The notes: generated by a model not told the origin, from the sequence alone. A stretch of 64,000 nt of DNA from Tupaia tana (GCA_026018925.1 JAKSZU010000004.1:12912964-12976963), one strand, 5' to 3'; positions 1 through 12,202 are shown, counted from the first letter of the stretch. Translations and numbers: made by a program.

Positions 1-252
1 TTTTATTTTTTGAGAGAGATTTTTTCTTTAGGGTGGTACACTCACTGGGAACATGGAGACGAGAAAGTGAGAAATCGCACTAAGGGGGGTTGGGGGGTGG
101 CCATGCCTCAGTCCCTTCATTCTCCTCTCAGGTTTCGGGCACACTCACACTCGCACCTGGTATGAGTTTCAAGCTGCCAGATCCAAGACTCAAACCACAG
201 TCAGCCACGTGGGAGTCCAACACCTTAACCACTACACCACCTGCAGGTCCCA
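1..252 (-). mobile_element. tRNA-derived SINE, long form, cut by window edge
   Basis: Runs from a T-rich tail at 1-27 to the complemented tRNA-like head (ccacctgcaggtccc) near 238-252. The complemented B box is seen as gactcaaaccacag near 188-201. Moderately diverged. Confidence 0.8.
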
Positions 253-557
253 GAAAAGGTAGCTTACTAGGTAAAACAAAGGCACACTCCCCAGAGATAG
301 GAGCACCTGAGCGGACGGACGAAGCGTGGCTCAAAAGGCTATTGTCCCTTCCCAGGAAGAGGCACCGGCCATAGGCTGCGTAATGAGAGATATGGAGTCC
401 CCGGCCAGAGTGTTGTACTTGGGCTCCTCGAGAGGGAAGGTGCTCCACGCATCACAGAGGGCTCTGGGGTAATCCGTAAATCTGTAGGGTAGCACTGCCG
501 CCCTACAGCTTTAGAAAATACTAGTAGCAGGCATTTGTAGGGTTCCTTTTTCAACTG

Positions 558-572
558 AGTATATCAAAGAGC

Positions 573-605
<33 letters not shown>

Positions 606-846
606 AGAGGTTTTTGCTATAGGGCGCATGCGCTCGCCAGACAGAGAGATAGAAAGTGAGAAATCACCCCCCAGGGGGGATGGCCACGCCGCAATCCCTT
701 CTACTCTCAGGATCTTGGGCACGCATGCACACGCGCGTGGCGTGAGTTTTAAGCCGCTGGGTCCGGGACGCGAACCGCGGTCGACTACATGGGAGTCCAG
801 CGACATAGCCATTACGCTAACTGTTGGTCCCAGTATATCAAAGAGC
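558..846 (-). mobile_element. tRNA-derived SINE, long form, with target-site duplication
   Basis: Element 573-831 with a long T run (573-604) as the complemented A-tail. A perfect 15-bp duplication AGTATATCAAAGAGC lies at 558-572 and 832-846. CpG sites in the body are largely intact, so this is a young copy. Confidence 0.93.
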
Positions 847-847
847 T

Positions 848-1432
848 TTTACAAGCATGTGTCCCTAGTTTGTGTTTCCGGAGAAACTGAGGCATGGGCG
901 ATTGAGGGCACGCCCAAGGTCATAAAGTCATTAGCAGCTCTGGAGACTGAGGCTCGTTTCCTCACATTGCAGGCACAGCCCGGGCAGTGACCGTCAGCTG
1001 CTCGCGTGTTTCCCTCCAGGTAACTTGGGCCTGGCCTTCAGGGCCTGGCCTCTGGGGGTGAGGGGAGCTCAGGTTCCCTAACTCACTCATCCCTGGGCTC
1101 TGAGAGGCTTCCAGAAAACCAGCCACTCACTGCCAGCAGTGAGGCGGATGGGACTCCGTGATGTCCCTGCACAGCAGCTGCAGTGAGCTCAGGCCATCTT
1201 GGGCTGTAAGGTAGCATTGGCTTCACCATGGCTGACTAAGGCCGGATCGGGCCTGTACATGCTCACCGCCTGCTGTCACTCCTAGGGCTGTGTGGCCTAG
1301 GAGTGTCCTGAAGGTGAGGGAGCAGGCTATGCCGTGCACGGCTTTCCTCAGGTGTTTAGATGAAAGCCTCCCAGGCTCGAGGTCTTTGAACTGCAGGCGA
1401 TGCCTGACAAAGCACCTAAAAAGGTACTTGTC
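848..1432. other. Unique intronic stretch
   Basis: No gene, RNA or repeat recognised; SRSF4 intron 1 sequence. Confidence 0.5.
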
Positions 1433-1678
1433 GGGACCCGCAGGTGGCGTAATGGTTACATTGCTGGACTCCCATGTAGTCCATCATGGTTCATATCCTG
1501 GACCTGGCGTCTTAAAACTCACGCTGGGAACATGTACATGCATGCCCAAAATCCTGAGAGGAGAAAGGAGAAGGATTATGGCGAGGCCACCCCACCACCA
1601 CCACCGGGGGTAGTTCCTCACTTTCTGTTTGGCAAGTGCATGCGCACTATAGGAAAAATCTCTTTTGAAAAAAAGAAC
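1433..1678 (+). mobile_element. tRNA-derived SINE, long form
   Basis: Head gggacccgcaggtggcg with A box ggcgtaatggtta, body with catgcccaaaatcctgagag, A-rich end near 1670. Possible imperfect duplication ggtacttgtc / agtatttgtc at its borders. The body contains a short CCACCA run at 1591-1602. Confidence 0.85.
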
Positions 1679-2529
1679 AGTATTTGTCATCCCTGGTCTA
1701 TATGCCAGAGCCCTCCAACCCGTTGACTAGGGGAGGTCTGACATCAGCCTTTGGGAACGGGGGAACAGGAGCCAGCCAGCCCTGACTGCGGGGAAGTCAT
1801 ATGGGGGAGAAGAACTTGCTGATCCGCTCATGCTGGGAAAATTTGACAACGCTGTTAACAGATAACAAACCAACGACGTGGCTGATCGCAGGGGAAGGGC
1901 ATCCCTGAGGAGCAGTGTGACCAGAAATACAAAGGAAAGGGGGACCAGTCAGGGTGGCCCGCGGCACAGCCTTCAGGAGGCCGGAACTCCACCACTGCCT
2001 GGGCTGCTTCGGCGAGGGGAGCCAGGCCAGGGAGTGCTGTCTCCAGTGTGAGTCAGAGCAGCAGACACCCCGACTGTTCGCTGCCCCTGAGTTTCACTGT
2101 AAAGTGGTAATACAACCTTCATCCTGGCGTTTTCCTATTTTACCTCACAATTTCTATTTATATTTCATGGTTTTGCATCTTTTGAGGGCACAGTCTGATT
2201 TTCGAAGCACGCTTACAGCATGCCACAGTCGAGGGCAAGACCACGTCCTCGTGTCCAGCAAGGCACACCGCATCAGAGACGCACGCACACGGTCGGCGGT
2301 GTCTGTTCTCACTCTGGTCCGAGCAGTCCCACAGCACGCTTGCCCGTCTACCTGCACCTGTCTGTGCTCTCGTCCTGGACCTAATCCACCCTGTGTCCCC
2401 CGACTGCTGCCTCCCACAGCCTCTGGAACCTGCAGATGCCCTCTCTAGCCAACCATTTTCAGATCCTGCCCTTGCTGCCGTAGGGCGTGGGCACTGTGCC
2501 TACTGAGGGAGGAAGTGCCGTGTCCTTCA
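1679..2529. other. Unique intronic stretch
   Basis: No coding exon or named repeat recognised. The open frame at 1954-2448 has no family resemblance and no splice context, so it is not called. Confidence 0.45.
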
Positions 2530-2645
2530 CAGTCCAGCTTACCTCCCTTAGCATCGCAGCTTCTAGAGTCAGCCACCTCGTCGTGAACAGCGGGTCCTCA
2601 CTGTTCTTTATGGCTGAGTCGTACTCATACTGTGTTTGTGTGCCT
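2530..2645 (+). mobile_element. Possible old LINE-1 fragment
   Basis: The phrase ctttatggctgagtcgtact, with the preceding bases, resembles a segment found in old mammalian L1 elements (tttatggctgagta-ttcc). Heavily diverged; homology is from memory only. Confidence 0.4.
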
Positions 2646-2815
2646 TTTTTTTTTTAAAGAATCATTTTAGTTAACTTTATTTATTTATTTTAATTTCACC
2701 AGAGTGGGACAGAGTGAGGGAAAGTGAGAAAGCAGCCCACCAGGCCTGGGACTTGAACTGTGGTCGGCTGTGTGGGAGTCCAATGCCCTGAACCACCACA
2801 CCACCTGCTGACCCT
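2646..2815 (-). mobile_element. tRNA-derived SINE, short form
   Basis: Complemented tail atttatttattttaatttcaccagag, then gggaaagtgagaaagc and the head ccacctgctgacccc. Lacks the long-form middle segment. Confidence 0.8.
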
Positions 2816-2818
2816 GTG

Positions 2819-2819
2819 C

Positions 2820-2850
<31 letters not shown>

Positions 2851-3043
2851 AATTTGCTATAGACCACATGTACTTGGCAGAGCAGGCATGAGAGGGATTT
2901 GTGAGAAAGCACCCTGGGGACACACACTTACCCACTGGTTTTTGATGCCTTCAGGTCTGAGACTTACCAGATAGTCACCCAGACCAAGTGGCCGACCATA
3001 TGGGATCCAGCCACCTTAACCACCAAGCCACCTGCCGGCCCCG
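2819..3043 (-). mobile_element. tRNA-derived SINE, diverged long form
   Basis: T/G-rich tail (tttgttttgttttg), weak body match, head complement ccaccaagccacctgccggcccc ending at 3043. Directly abuts the preceding copy. Confidence 0.65.
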
Positions 3044-3052
3044 CCTCTTGAT

Positions 3053-3292
3053 GTTTTGTTTTGTTTTTTTTTGAAAGAGATTTTTGCAATAGCACGCGTG
3101 TGCTTGCCAGACAGCCAGAAACAGAAAGCAAGAAGTCACCCCCCACCCCAAGGAGGTGGCCACACTGCAGTCCCTTCTCCTCCACGTATATGCACCCTGT
3201 GTGAGTTTTAAGCCGCCAGGTCCGGGACCCAAACCGCAGTCTACTACGTGAGAGTCCAGCAGCGTAACCATTAACACCATCTGCTGGTCCCC
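3053..3292 (-). mobile_element. tRNA-derived SINE, long form
   Basis: Starts gttttttttttgaaagagatttttgc, contains the ggccacactgcagtcccttctcctcc body, ends at the head complement catctgctggtccccc. Third member of a same-strand run. Confidence 0.85.
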
Positions 3293-3486
3293 CTCTTGAG
3301 GTTTTTAAAAATTGTTCTAATTAGTGTCTTCATGAACTTTAGTGTCCTCAGGGAACATTGACCCTCTTCCTTTGGTGCGGTCTTTTCATTTATTTACTCT
3401 TGGCGTTGGTAAGTGTCAGGACATGGTGCGCTGCGTTTGCCCCCTGTAAGAGAAGCAATCGGATTGACTTAGAATAGCAAAGTAAC

Positions 3487-3690
3487 AGGCCCAGCCTGTG
3501 CCCTGGTACTTAGGGAAGCTGCGTCCCAGTGGCCTGCCACCATGTAGTTCAGCTCACAGGCCTGGTGGGACATCCACATGCATGCCCCAAATGGAGACGG
3601 GAGGGGAATGGGGTTGTGCCATGGCTGGCCACATCCCACGTGGGGGTGATTTCTCTCTTTGTTTCCTCCAGCCAAACAAATAAATAAAAT
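3487..3690 (+). mobile_element. tRNA-derived SINE, degenerate copy
   Basis: Recognised mainly by its 3' half: catgcatgccccaaatggagacggg, a ggtgatttctctcttt segment and an aaataaataaaat end. The head is poorly preserved. Confidence 0.55.
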
Positions 3691-3828
3691 ACCCATGTAA
3701 TACATTTAATTCCAACAAGTGGATTCATTAGGACAGTTTCATCCAAAGACTAAGTATATTGTTTTCAGGGTAATTTGATTTCTTACAGAATTGCACTATG
3801 GAAGCAGCCTAGTAAAACAGTCATTTGG

Positions 3829-3998
3829 GGGGCCAGCAGGTGGTGTGGTGGTTAAGATGCTAGACTCCCACATGGCCAACTGAGGTTTGAGTCCCAGACC
3901 CAGTGGCTTACTTTCTCACTTTCTCTCTCTCTGTCCTTCTCTGTTCAAATTAAAATAAATTAATTAAATAAAGTTCAATAAAATAATTATTTTTAAAA
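3829..3998 (+). mobile_element. tRNA-derived SINE, short form
   Basis: Head ggccagcaggtggtgtggtgg at 3832, then ctttctcactttctctctctc and the AT-rich tail attaaaataaattaattaaat. First unit of a four-copy same-strand block. Confidence 0.88.
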
Positions 3999-4011
3999 AA
4001 TTTATTTGGTG

Positions 4012-4288
4012 GGGCCAGCAGGTGGTGTAGTGGTTAAGGCACTGGACTCCTGCATGGCTGACCATGGTTCAAGTTCCAGACCTGGCAGGAGCTTGAAATT
4101 CATTCCAGGTGTATACATATGCTTGCCCAGAATCCCAGGAGGAGATCCTAGAAGGGATTGTGGCATGGCCATTCCCGTAGGGGGTGATTTCTCACTTTCT
4201 CTCCCACTGTCTCTCTCTCTCTCTATCTCTCTATCTCTCTCCAGCGAGCACACACACCCTGGCAAAAACCTTAAAAGAAAAAAAAAAG
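4012..4288 (+). mobile_element. tRNA-derived SINE, long form
   Basis: Head gggccagcaggtggtgtag, B box ggttcaagttcc, then the ggtgatttctcactttctctc segment and an A-tail near 4280. Second unit of the block. Confidence 0.9.
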
Positions 4289-4291
4289 GCA

Positions 4292-4544
4292 GGGACCAGC
4301 AGTTAGCATAATGGCTATGTTACTGAACTCCCATGTAGTCAACCACAATTCAAGTCCCGGATCCGGATCCGGTGGCTTAAACTCATGCCAGGCGCATGTG
4401 TGTGCATGCCCAAGATTCCAAGAAGAGTCTGGAGGAGAAGGGATTGCGGCGTGGCCTTCCCCCCCACCCCCCGGGAGGTGATTTCTTGCCTCTGTCTCTC
4501 TCTCTGTCTTTCTGGCGAGCACACACTCTATAGCAAAAAAAAAA
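4292..4544 (+). mobile_element. tRNA-derived SINE, long form
   Basis: Begins gggaccagcagttagcataatgg, shows a GGATCC doublet after the B box and ends in an A run at 4535-4544. Third unit of the block. Confidence 0.9.
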
Positions 4545-4550
4545 GGGGGG

Positions 4551-4817
4551 GGGAACCAGCAGTTAGCATAATGGCTATGTCGCTGGACTCCCACGTAGTC
4601 AACTGCGGTTCGCGTCCCGGACCCGGTGGCTTAAAACTCACGTGCATGCCCAAGATCCCGAGAGGAGAATGGAGGAGAAGGGATTGCAGCGTGACCATCC
4701 CCCCTGGGGGGGTGATTTCTCGCTTTCTGTCTCTATGTCTCTCTGTCTGGCGAGCGCACGTGCCCTATAGTGAAAATCTCTCAAAAAAAAAAGAAAGGAA
4801 AAAAAAAAAAAAAAAAA
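4551..4817 (+). mobile_element. tRNA-derived SINE, long form
   Basis: Head ggaaccagcagttagc at 4551, CpG-rich B box region ggttcgcgtcccgg, A-tail 4784-4817. Fourth unit; high CpG retention suggests recent insertion. Confidence 0.92.
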
Positions 4818-5697
4818 CACCTCTCCAACAAAATAAAAGAGAAAAAAGTGAATTGACTTAGCTCCCTGAGTCCATATTCGAGCAGGTGTGGGCAGGTTAA
4901 ACAGGTTGGTAGGTGGCTTACCAGGGACGTCATACACAGGACCGGGCGCCTTCACCTCTGGCTCCGGAGGGGTTTGGCTTTATCGGTTAGCTTTTAAGGT
5001 AGGGTTTGTTTCTACCGTCTCCCTCCGCAGAGTGTTCATGTGTTTAGATGTTGTAGACCTGGGCTGGTATCTGCAATGTGAGCTTAGGCCAGGGGCCAGG
5101 CCCGTATCTTCATTCTTAGAGGTTTACCAGCAAGCACTTCCTCTGTGAGGGACGGAGTGAATTTCATCTTCCCACTAATGTGTTCATGCTCTCGCTACTG
5201 AGGTACAAGTTTTTACCCTTCTCTATTTTTCTAGACTTGTGTTACATTTTTGATGGTTAAATTACAGCTTAGTTCCCCTTAGTAGAGAATGAATGTCCTC
5301 AGCTGGTAGTGTTAGTGCACATCAGATACAGAAATGGTGTTTTCCCCGTCGTGACGTTTCTCCTGAGATGCTGTATCCACCTGGCACTGTCCCCATGTCG
5401 CAACAGATGGTTTGTCGTGCTCTTAGAGCCTGTCTCTCAACTGTGGTCTGCTAGACTACGACTCCCCGTGGTGTGTGGGAGGTGGTAGGCCATGGGTGGC
5501 AGGTGGGGGGCTGGAGGTTAGAAGAGCCCCCAGGTGGGGCAGCTGGGCCAGTTAGCTGCTCTTAGTCCCCTCACCTGGGAGGTCAGTGAAGCGCCAGCCA
5601 GTGATGGAATGTGTGAAAGCACCGAGCATGCTCGGGGAGACATTTAGAGAGGAGTAGTTACTGTTACAATGGGGTTTGAAGAGGAAAAGAGGTCTAG
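4818..5697. other. Unique intronic stretch
   Basis: No exon, RNA or repeat recognised. Confidence 0.45.
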
Positions 5698-5928
5698 GGG
5701 CTGGCCCCATGGCCTAGAGGTGAAGGGCACCGGGTCCCACGTGCCTGACTGCAGTTCCAGCTCTGGCCTCTGCAGATTGAAAAACACACTGGGTGCTTGT
5801 GTGTGTGTGCCCAGAATCCAGGAAGGATAGAAATGGAGAAGGGGTTGTGGTGTGACCGTACCCCGTGGGGGGTCCTTTCTCCCTGGCCCTCTTCCTCACC
5901 AGCGCATGTGCCCCTGGCAGTTAAGGGG
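5698..5928 (+). mobile_element. tRNA-derived SINE, old long form
   Basis: Head ggggctggccccatggcctagagg, internal tgtgtgtgtgcccagaatcc, and a cagcgcatgtgcccctggcag end. No A-tail survives. Confidence 0.7.
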
Positions 5929-6685
5929 GGGAGCATGCTAGTGAGCTAGAGCAGCCTCGGTGGTAGTGGGCGGAGTTAGCTGCAGCTAGGCTGGAGCGTG
6001 GGCACTTACCCCGGGTAAGCATGGTACTAGGTCTTACCTGGTCGCCGCTGTGATCCTTGAGCGGTCGGAAGTCTGCAAGCCTAGTACTCTGATTTCTGGC
6101 CATCCCCACCCCCTCCATTCATGCCTTTATTTTGGCCCCAGTCACCTCTCCTTGTAAAATAATTCAGTGCATTCTCAAACCCACAATTCCGTTGGTTTCC
6201 ATCCACATCCGCCACGTCTGCTTCCAGTGCCCCACGTTCTCTATGCTGGGCTAGCTGGGCTGGTGTTCGCTGAGCCTTAGAGCCAAAGAGACTCCAGGGG
6301 CTGACATGGGACCTCCAGAATGGGGATTGCACAGAATAATCTTATTTTTCCTCTGTTCTAGTCTGTTATGTTCTGAACCCACACATGTTTTCGGAAGGAC
6401 CAGATGGCTGACCACTGGCTAATGGGAACCAAAAGACGAGAGTGAAAGTGACCCGGTTGTCACAAACCCCCAGCTTAGAGGTGCTCCACCCTGCCCCAAG
6501 ATCAATTTCCTTTTTCTCTGGAGACTTCACCCTGCTGTATCAAAAAACTTTGCTACAAGCTGCCTGTCTGAGGTTAGATTCTCATTAAATAAAGCAATGT
6601 TGTTGAATGGACACAATTGTGCTCGGTACTGTGGGAGAAAAGGAGAAGCTTCTGCCTTTGAAAGCCAGTGGAACCTTGTGTGGGA
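5929..6685. other. Unique intronic stretch
   Basis: Nothing recognised. An attaaataaag motif at 6582-6594 could be the end of an old retroelement, but no body was identified. Confidence 0.4.
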
Positions 6686-6800
6686 CTGGGATTTGGGAGT
6701 GGGGGTCTGGGTTCAGATCCAGCTCCACACCTGGCGGTGAGCAAGCTGCCTGGCTCTTCACGCCCGTCTTCCCACGGTGCGGTGGGCAGCCACTCCCACC
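6686..6800 (+). mobile_element. MIR-like ancient SINE fragment
   Basis: The phrase gtctgggttcagatccagctcc followed by gtgagcaagctgcctggctc matches the order of the MIR core (B box, then tgtgacc-ttgggcaag region). Diverged. Confidence 0.55.
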
Positions 6801-7519
6801 TGAACGGAGCGTCATAAGTGATCTACCATGTGCCAAACCCTGGGCTGAGCACCCAGCGGTGTTAGCCTTGCTGTTCAAGAGCTCTTGATCACATGACAGG
6901 CAAGCACAGAGGGGAGAAGAAGCTTGGAGGGTCACACACGCTGCTGTGTGATAGCATACATTTGAGCAGAGGGGCTGAAGAAAGTGCTAGAATGGTTGGA
7001 ATCAGGCATGTTTCTGAGGCTTCATGAAAGGAGGTTTCAGGCTCATGGAAGAAGAGCGTTATGACTCAGCATGTGTAGTCAGGGTGTTTCAGGTGTAGAC
7101 AGGGCATAGGTGAGGGTTCTCGGAGGCACCGTAAGCAGAGCAGCTGGCTCTGCCTGCTGCAGTGTCTCCTCGGAAAATTGTGACGTTAGACAAGCCCTCT
7201 GTAAAACTAGCATAGCCTAGAACTGAGTGAGCTGGTCAGATAGCGCGAGTTGGGCCAGCCAGGTGAGAGGGCGGCTGGCCTCCGCATGGACTCGGGCAGC
7301 CAGAGAGGAGTGGTCAGGAGTGACCACCAGGGGTCAGGTGTGACTCGGTGGTCTGGGGACTAGGAAGAGAGAAATCATGAGGTAGGTTTTCTTCTCCGAA
7401 GGTGGGAGATCAATGCAGCCCGAGCTGTGGCCGGCGTCTGCAGACCGGGAGTCCACACTAGCCCTAATCAGAGAGCCCTGGTGTTCGGGAACTGCCAATT
7501 TGCCGACGTGAAAAGAGCC

Positions 7520-7612
7520 CCAGGCTGGGTACTGGTGAGCCCTGAAGCCGCAGCCCAGCTCTGCCACTCAGTGAGCAGCACGGGTAAGTCACTCACCGCC
7601 TCCGGGTGGCCT
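7520..7612 (+). mobile_element. MIR-like ancient SINE fragment
   Basis: cagcccagctctgccactcagtgagcag followed by gggtaagtcactcaccgcctc follows the MIR core order closely. Confidence 0.6.
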
Positions 7613-9715
7613 TGATGGCCTTCCCTCCTTGAGACTAAGAAAGGGAGGCCAGCGTACCCAGAGCCCCTTCCCGACACAAGCCAGGGAACATCTCAGCACC
7701 CCTTCCCGTGGTGCCAGCTGCTGCTACTGGGCCCTCGTGGCCCCCGTCACCAGGGCGGTCAGACTAAGGCTGCCATCACACTCTGAGCACCGCAGGTGAC
7801 TCTGCTGGTTGATTCCGCTCAGAGGGCCTGGCCTCTGGTACCCTGGGCAGTGTGGGCCTTTAGGCCCAAGGGCAGTCACGCTATCCTCATGCATGAGCAG
7901 CTCTGAGTCGGCCTCACCTGGGTCTCGATTGAGGCAGTATGTCGGCCTGCAGAGATCTGGGCACTGAGCGCCGGTGGCGGGAGCGGTCTGTCATGGTCCA
8001 GTACGTGTCCTGACTGCTCTCACCTCGCCAGACCGCGCTGGCGGAAGCCCGGCTGGCCACTGGGCGCTTTGGAAGAAAGCTGTTTGACCCCTCTCACCCA
8101 ATGCCGTTTCTTTCAGGGCAGACTGAAGGGCTCTGCCCTTAAAGTGCAGTGCCACTGACTAGCTTGAGGGCTGGCGCCACCCGTGGGTTTCCTTCACAGA
8201 CGGACATTTTCCCTTGGCTTCAGCAACATCCCTAACCCCGACAGCCATGGAGAGGTTCTTACAAGGAACATGAGTGAGTGTGGGAGTGGCTCACCACTTT
8301 GGGAAACAAACTCACGTCCTGCTGATGGTTGGCCGAGGACTGTCGTGTCCACATACAGAGAAAAGCATGTGGCACAGTTTAGGACACAGGTGAGCCGAGC
8401 TCCACCGTGACAGGGGCATGTTCCCGGAGGGAGAGCACCTAGGCCTCGCCTCTCGGTGAGCAGCCGCGGCCCTGGCCACATGCAGGAGGCAGTGCCATCG
8501 GGAGCCCCCATCACTGCCTGCCTGTCTCTGGAGCAAGTCGGGCTCGTCTTGTGCAGACAGGCCACTTCCCCAGTCTCCCTGCTCAGTTACGGCGTTCGAA
8601 GACAGATCTCCGAAGCCATTCTGGAAGGGGAAGCCATGAGCTCCACATTAGGGTCGGAGAGAGCTGTTGGGTGGCAGTGCCGGCTCAGGCAGGCACTCTA
8701 GGGGAAGAGAGGTGGTGACCTTTCTAGGTTGATGTCCTGGGGTCCGGGGTGTGACAGCAAGCCCTCCAGTTCTGCCACCTAGGTTCTGACCGGTGACCAG
8801 AGCAGGGCGTGTTGGTGCTCTCGGTGGAGCCCCAGTGGAAGAGGGCTAGCACAGTGGCCACGGGACGAGGCTGGGCTGTGGGCGGGAAGAGCCGCACGGT
8901 GCCTGTCTGCTTGGTGAGGATCATGGCGCCCACTTTTTTTGGGGGGGGTGGTGGCAGCATCTCTTCTCCCTTGAGTAAATTTGTCCAGGTAGAGCATGGC
9001 CAGAGCAAGAGGCTGGGAAAGGGGAGAGCAGGGGCACGTTGCAGAAAGGTAGTCTCCCTGATTGCAGGTACCGTGCACGGGACAGGAAGGCCACGCCTGG
9101 TCTCACACGGCAAGGGGACTGGGCACGTGGCACCGAGAAGCAGGGCGGGCCTGTTGGAGGACCGGTCCTGGCTGCTGGGCTCTCCCACAGAGGGGTTTTT
9201 TATCTGTCCTAGATTCGTTCTCCTGAATCCCTTACCCTCTCCATTCTTACTGACTTGGAAGCTGCTCTTTGTTGTAGTCGCGCAGTGAGAAAGTCTGCTC
9301 AGACTCAGGTGTCCGCTGGTCTGTGTCGTGAGGCTCTTCGCCAGCTCAGAGATGGGCACCCATAGCGTGTGTGCACGCGTGTGCATGCATTAGTGAGACT
9401 CGGGTGGCGTTGCCAGGAAGAGCTTTGCTTTGCTGAAGGCACTAAAATGTAATTCAGAGACAGTTACATTGTTCAAGCAAAGCTGAAGTTGGGACCCACA
9501 CTTATTTTAAAAGGTAATATGGATGATTAAAAAAAATATCTCCCTGTCCCCATCACTGTTGGATGCCTCTGGTGCTGTCATCTCAGTCCAGACCTGCCCA
9601 GTTTTCAAGCCAAATATACCCATCTTTAAGCTGAAAGAGTTGATCTTAACGTGTGTCTGCCACGGTTTTGATGCTAGAAGAGCCCCCAGAGAGAAGCAGC
9701 ATCGTAGTGCAACTC
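7613..9715. other. Unique intronic stretch
   Basis: Two kilobases without recognisable repeats or exons. Overlapping open frames at 8724-9386 (-) and 8809-9288 (+) are in GC-rich DNA and show no domain. Confidence 0.45.
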
Positions 9716-9800
9716 CTTCTTCTCAGGGAGGAACTGAGACCCAGGGAAGAGCGAGCCAGGGCTGAGCTGCTCAGAGCACGTGGGCAGCAGAGCCAGGACT
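9716..9800 (-). mobile_element. MIR-like ancient SINE fragment
   Basis: ggaactgagacccagggaagagcg ... cagcagagccaggactgag corresponds to the complemented MIR core (gaaactgaggcccagag ... ggcagagccaggat). Confidence 0.55.
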
Positions 9801-9884
9801 GAGCCCGGCCCGTTCCACGCCACCTCCGTAGCTCGGGCTCCAGCTCTCGGGTCCGAGCAGACTCAGTGCCAACTCGGTGGTTCC

Positions 9885-9995
9885 AGGTGCGTTGTTTCAC
9901 CCAGTGCCTCGTTTTCCTCTTCTGTGAAACAGGGACAGTATCAGTGGTACCTGGCTCGTGCATAGGGTTATTCAGTCACTGTGAGGTCGCCCTGT
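9885..9995 (+). mobile_element. MIR-like ancient SINE fragment
   Basis: gcctcgttttcctcttctgtgaaacagggacag then gtacctggctcgtgcatagggtt matches the 3' part of MIR. Confidence 0.6.
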
Positions 9996-9999
9996 CCCT

Positions 10000-12202
10000 C
10001 GGGGGCCGTTCCCTCCTCAACCAGATGCAGTCGTCCGCGCAGTGCAGGACAGCAGTGTGGAGGCGCGGCCTCACTGGTGGGTCTTCCTTCGCTCGGGACA
10101 GGCGTCGCTGCCAGGCATGGCTTTGCAGCAGGACGGTGGCCTTCACCTCCCAACCACCGGGCTTGGTAGCGGCAGAGTGGTGATAGTCAATGCCTGACTG
10201 GATGCTTGGGCTGGATTTGTAGATACTGAGGCTTCCGACCGAAGAGAGGCCGGAATCTCCCTGAGAAACGAGGTGGCTCTCGGGGTAGCTGTCTTCCCGA
10301 GCGGTTTGCAGGCCCCGCAGCAGCTTCCGAGTGAGCGGTGTCAATGTTCCGGAAGTGGGTCCTGGAGAGCGCGTGGCCCCCTCTGGCATCATGGGCTGCC
10401 CTGAAGCGCCCAGCGCAGGGAGGAGCTTGGCCAGTCATGCCTTGCCTCAGCCACCGCTCCGGAGGGGAGACGGTGGTCTGGGCCAGCCTCCGTCAGCAGT
10501 GGCTGCTGTGACAGCACACCCGGAGCCTCAGGGCACATTGTGCCTGGGGAGCGTGCTCCCTGTGGCCCTGCCAGCTTCACTGCGTCGCCCGCCCACACCT
10601 CCCTCCAGAGCTTCGGCTCTTGTGAGAGCTCTGTGAGCTCTTCGGGAGAGAACAGGTCGGGTCTTCCTGGACTAACTTCTGAGTCCTCGGAGCCCAGTGT
10701 CGTCCTCCCGCTCGCTCCGTCTGCTCGGGGCCCCGAGAGTGCGGGCGCACCCAGCGGCCGGGTGGGTGCTGCGGCGGAGCTGGCCGGGGTCTTGGATGGA
10801 TGGAGGAAGGCGCTTTACTTTAACGGCTCTTCAGCACTCATCCAAAGCAGAAAGCAGTTTAAGGCTGTTGTCGCTATTCGTTTGTCTCACGGTGCTAGCG
10901 TAGCTCCCCCAACACCCACCCTACCTAGGGGGCACACTGCAGCACATGCCCCGGGAGACGCTGGGGCTGGAAGGCACACGTGGACGTGGGCCACCCATGA
11001 CTCAGAGAGCTCTGCCTGCCCGTCAGATGCCCAGCGCGGTCACAGCCACTCCCGTGAAGCAGTGAAGCAGTGCCAGCCTGTGCAAGTGTATGGGTGGCTC
11101 CCGAATGGCATCACAGCTGGGCGTGCCTGTATTACATTGTCAGTGGAGCTGAGAGTCCATGACTTAAAGTCTGTGTGCCTCCAGCACACGCCCAGGTGTT
11201 CCCGAGCCCCAGTCACCAGGAGAGCCTCTGTGTGAGGGGAGCTCTTCAGCAAAGCAAAGTGCCGAGTTCGCACTCGCGGCGTGTTGCGGAGTCTTGCCGT
11301 AGGCGGTGGGAGGAACTCCTGGCAAGGCTGGTGGCTGTCTGGCCGTGTTTAAGTGCAGAAGAGCGCTAGTGGCTGCGCCCGCTGGCGCGCAGCCTGGCAG
11401 AGGCTACGGAGAGTGCTTCCGCCTTTGGGGCGGGGCCGATCGGTGAGCTGGCTTGGCTTTGCAGACAGGCAGTAGTCAGGCCCGCTAGACCCCACCAAAC
11501 GTGTGGCCGCGCAATGTGCCCCCAGCTTGTAGCCATCACAGCGGCAGCCGTTTTCTGACTTGTACCCGGCCGCGGGTTCACAGGGCTTCGGGCGCAAGGA
11601 GACCTCTCCTGGCAATGCCGTGGGAAGGCGCTTTCGCGGTCGCGGACAGATTGCAGGCAGTGGCCGAGATCACAGAGACAGCGCCACCTTTGTTCCCGGG
11701 TAGTTCTGATGGGTTTGCTGAGGTAGAGGAACAGAAATTTCCAGCCTGTTGTCCCAGAGGAGATGTAAGAAACCGTGACCGTTCACCCGTATGTTCTCCA
11801 ACGTGAGTAGCAGTAACTACAGAGCCTCAACACAGTCCTGGGGGCTCTCTAGGTCTCCGCTTTGAAAGCCACAGCGAGAAGTCGCAGCGCGATGTTTGGA
11901 GAGCAGATGTTCGGGCTGTGGAGCTCCGGGTTCTGATACCTCTGGCCAGGCACCCCCCCGGAGGTCTCTGCAGTCTGCCACCACCTTCCTGGGGAGCGAA
12001 AGAAGTGTCTGTGTCGAGCCAGTCTCCTGCTAGGGTGATAGGGCCTGCCTCGAGCAGACGCCCCTCCTCGCGGTGCCGAGAAGAGGAGGCCGGGCCGTAG
12101 GCGCAGCGCCCACCTCACCTTGCTAAGCATGAGCTCCCCGCGCCTTCTGGGCTGCCCGAGCCGGGTGTCCAAGGGTACCAACGGCTGCGCTCCTCTCCCC
12201 AG
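10000..12202. other. GC-rich end of SRSF4 intron 1
   Basis: Unique, GC-rich sequence leading to the exon-2 acceptor. No further exon is supported: open frames such as 10540-11235 have no family resemblance. Confidence 0.45.

Larger units (their letters stand above)
1..12202 (+). other. SRSF4: SRSF4 intron 1 (3' part)
   Basis: Everything before the exon-2 acceptor at 12201-12202 is read as intron. No sequence encoding the start of RRM1 (expected to begin MPRVYIGRLSYQ from memory of the family) was found here, so exon 1 and the promoter lie before the window. Repeats are concentrated in 1-5930; the remainder is mostly unique. Confidence 0.75.

Noticed and set aside
1433..1510. tRNA gene
   Set aside because: A and B boxes are present, but the cloverleaf acceptor stem does not pair and the sequence continues into a SINE body; the same holds for the other SINE heads.
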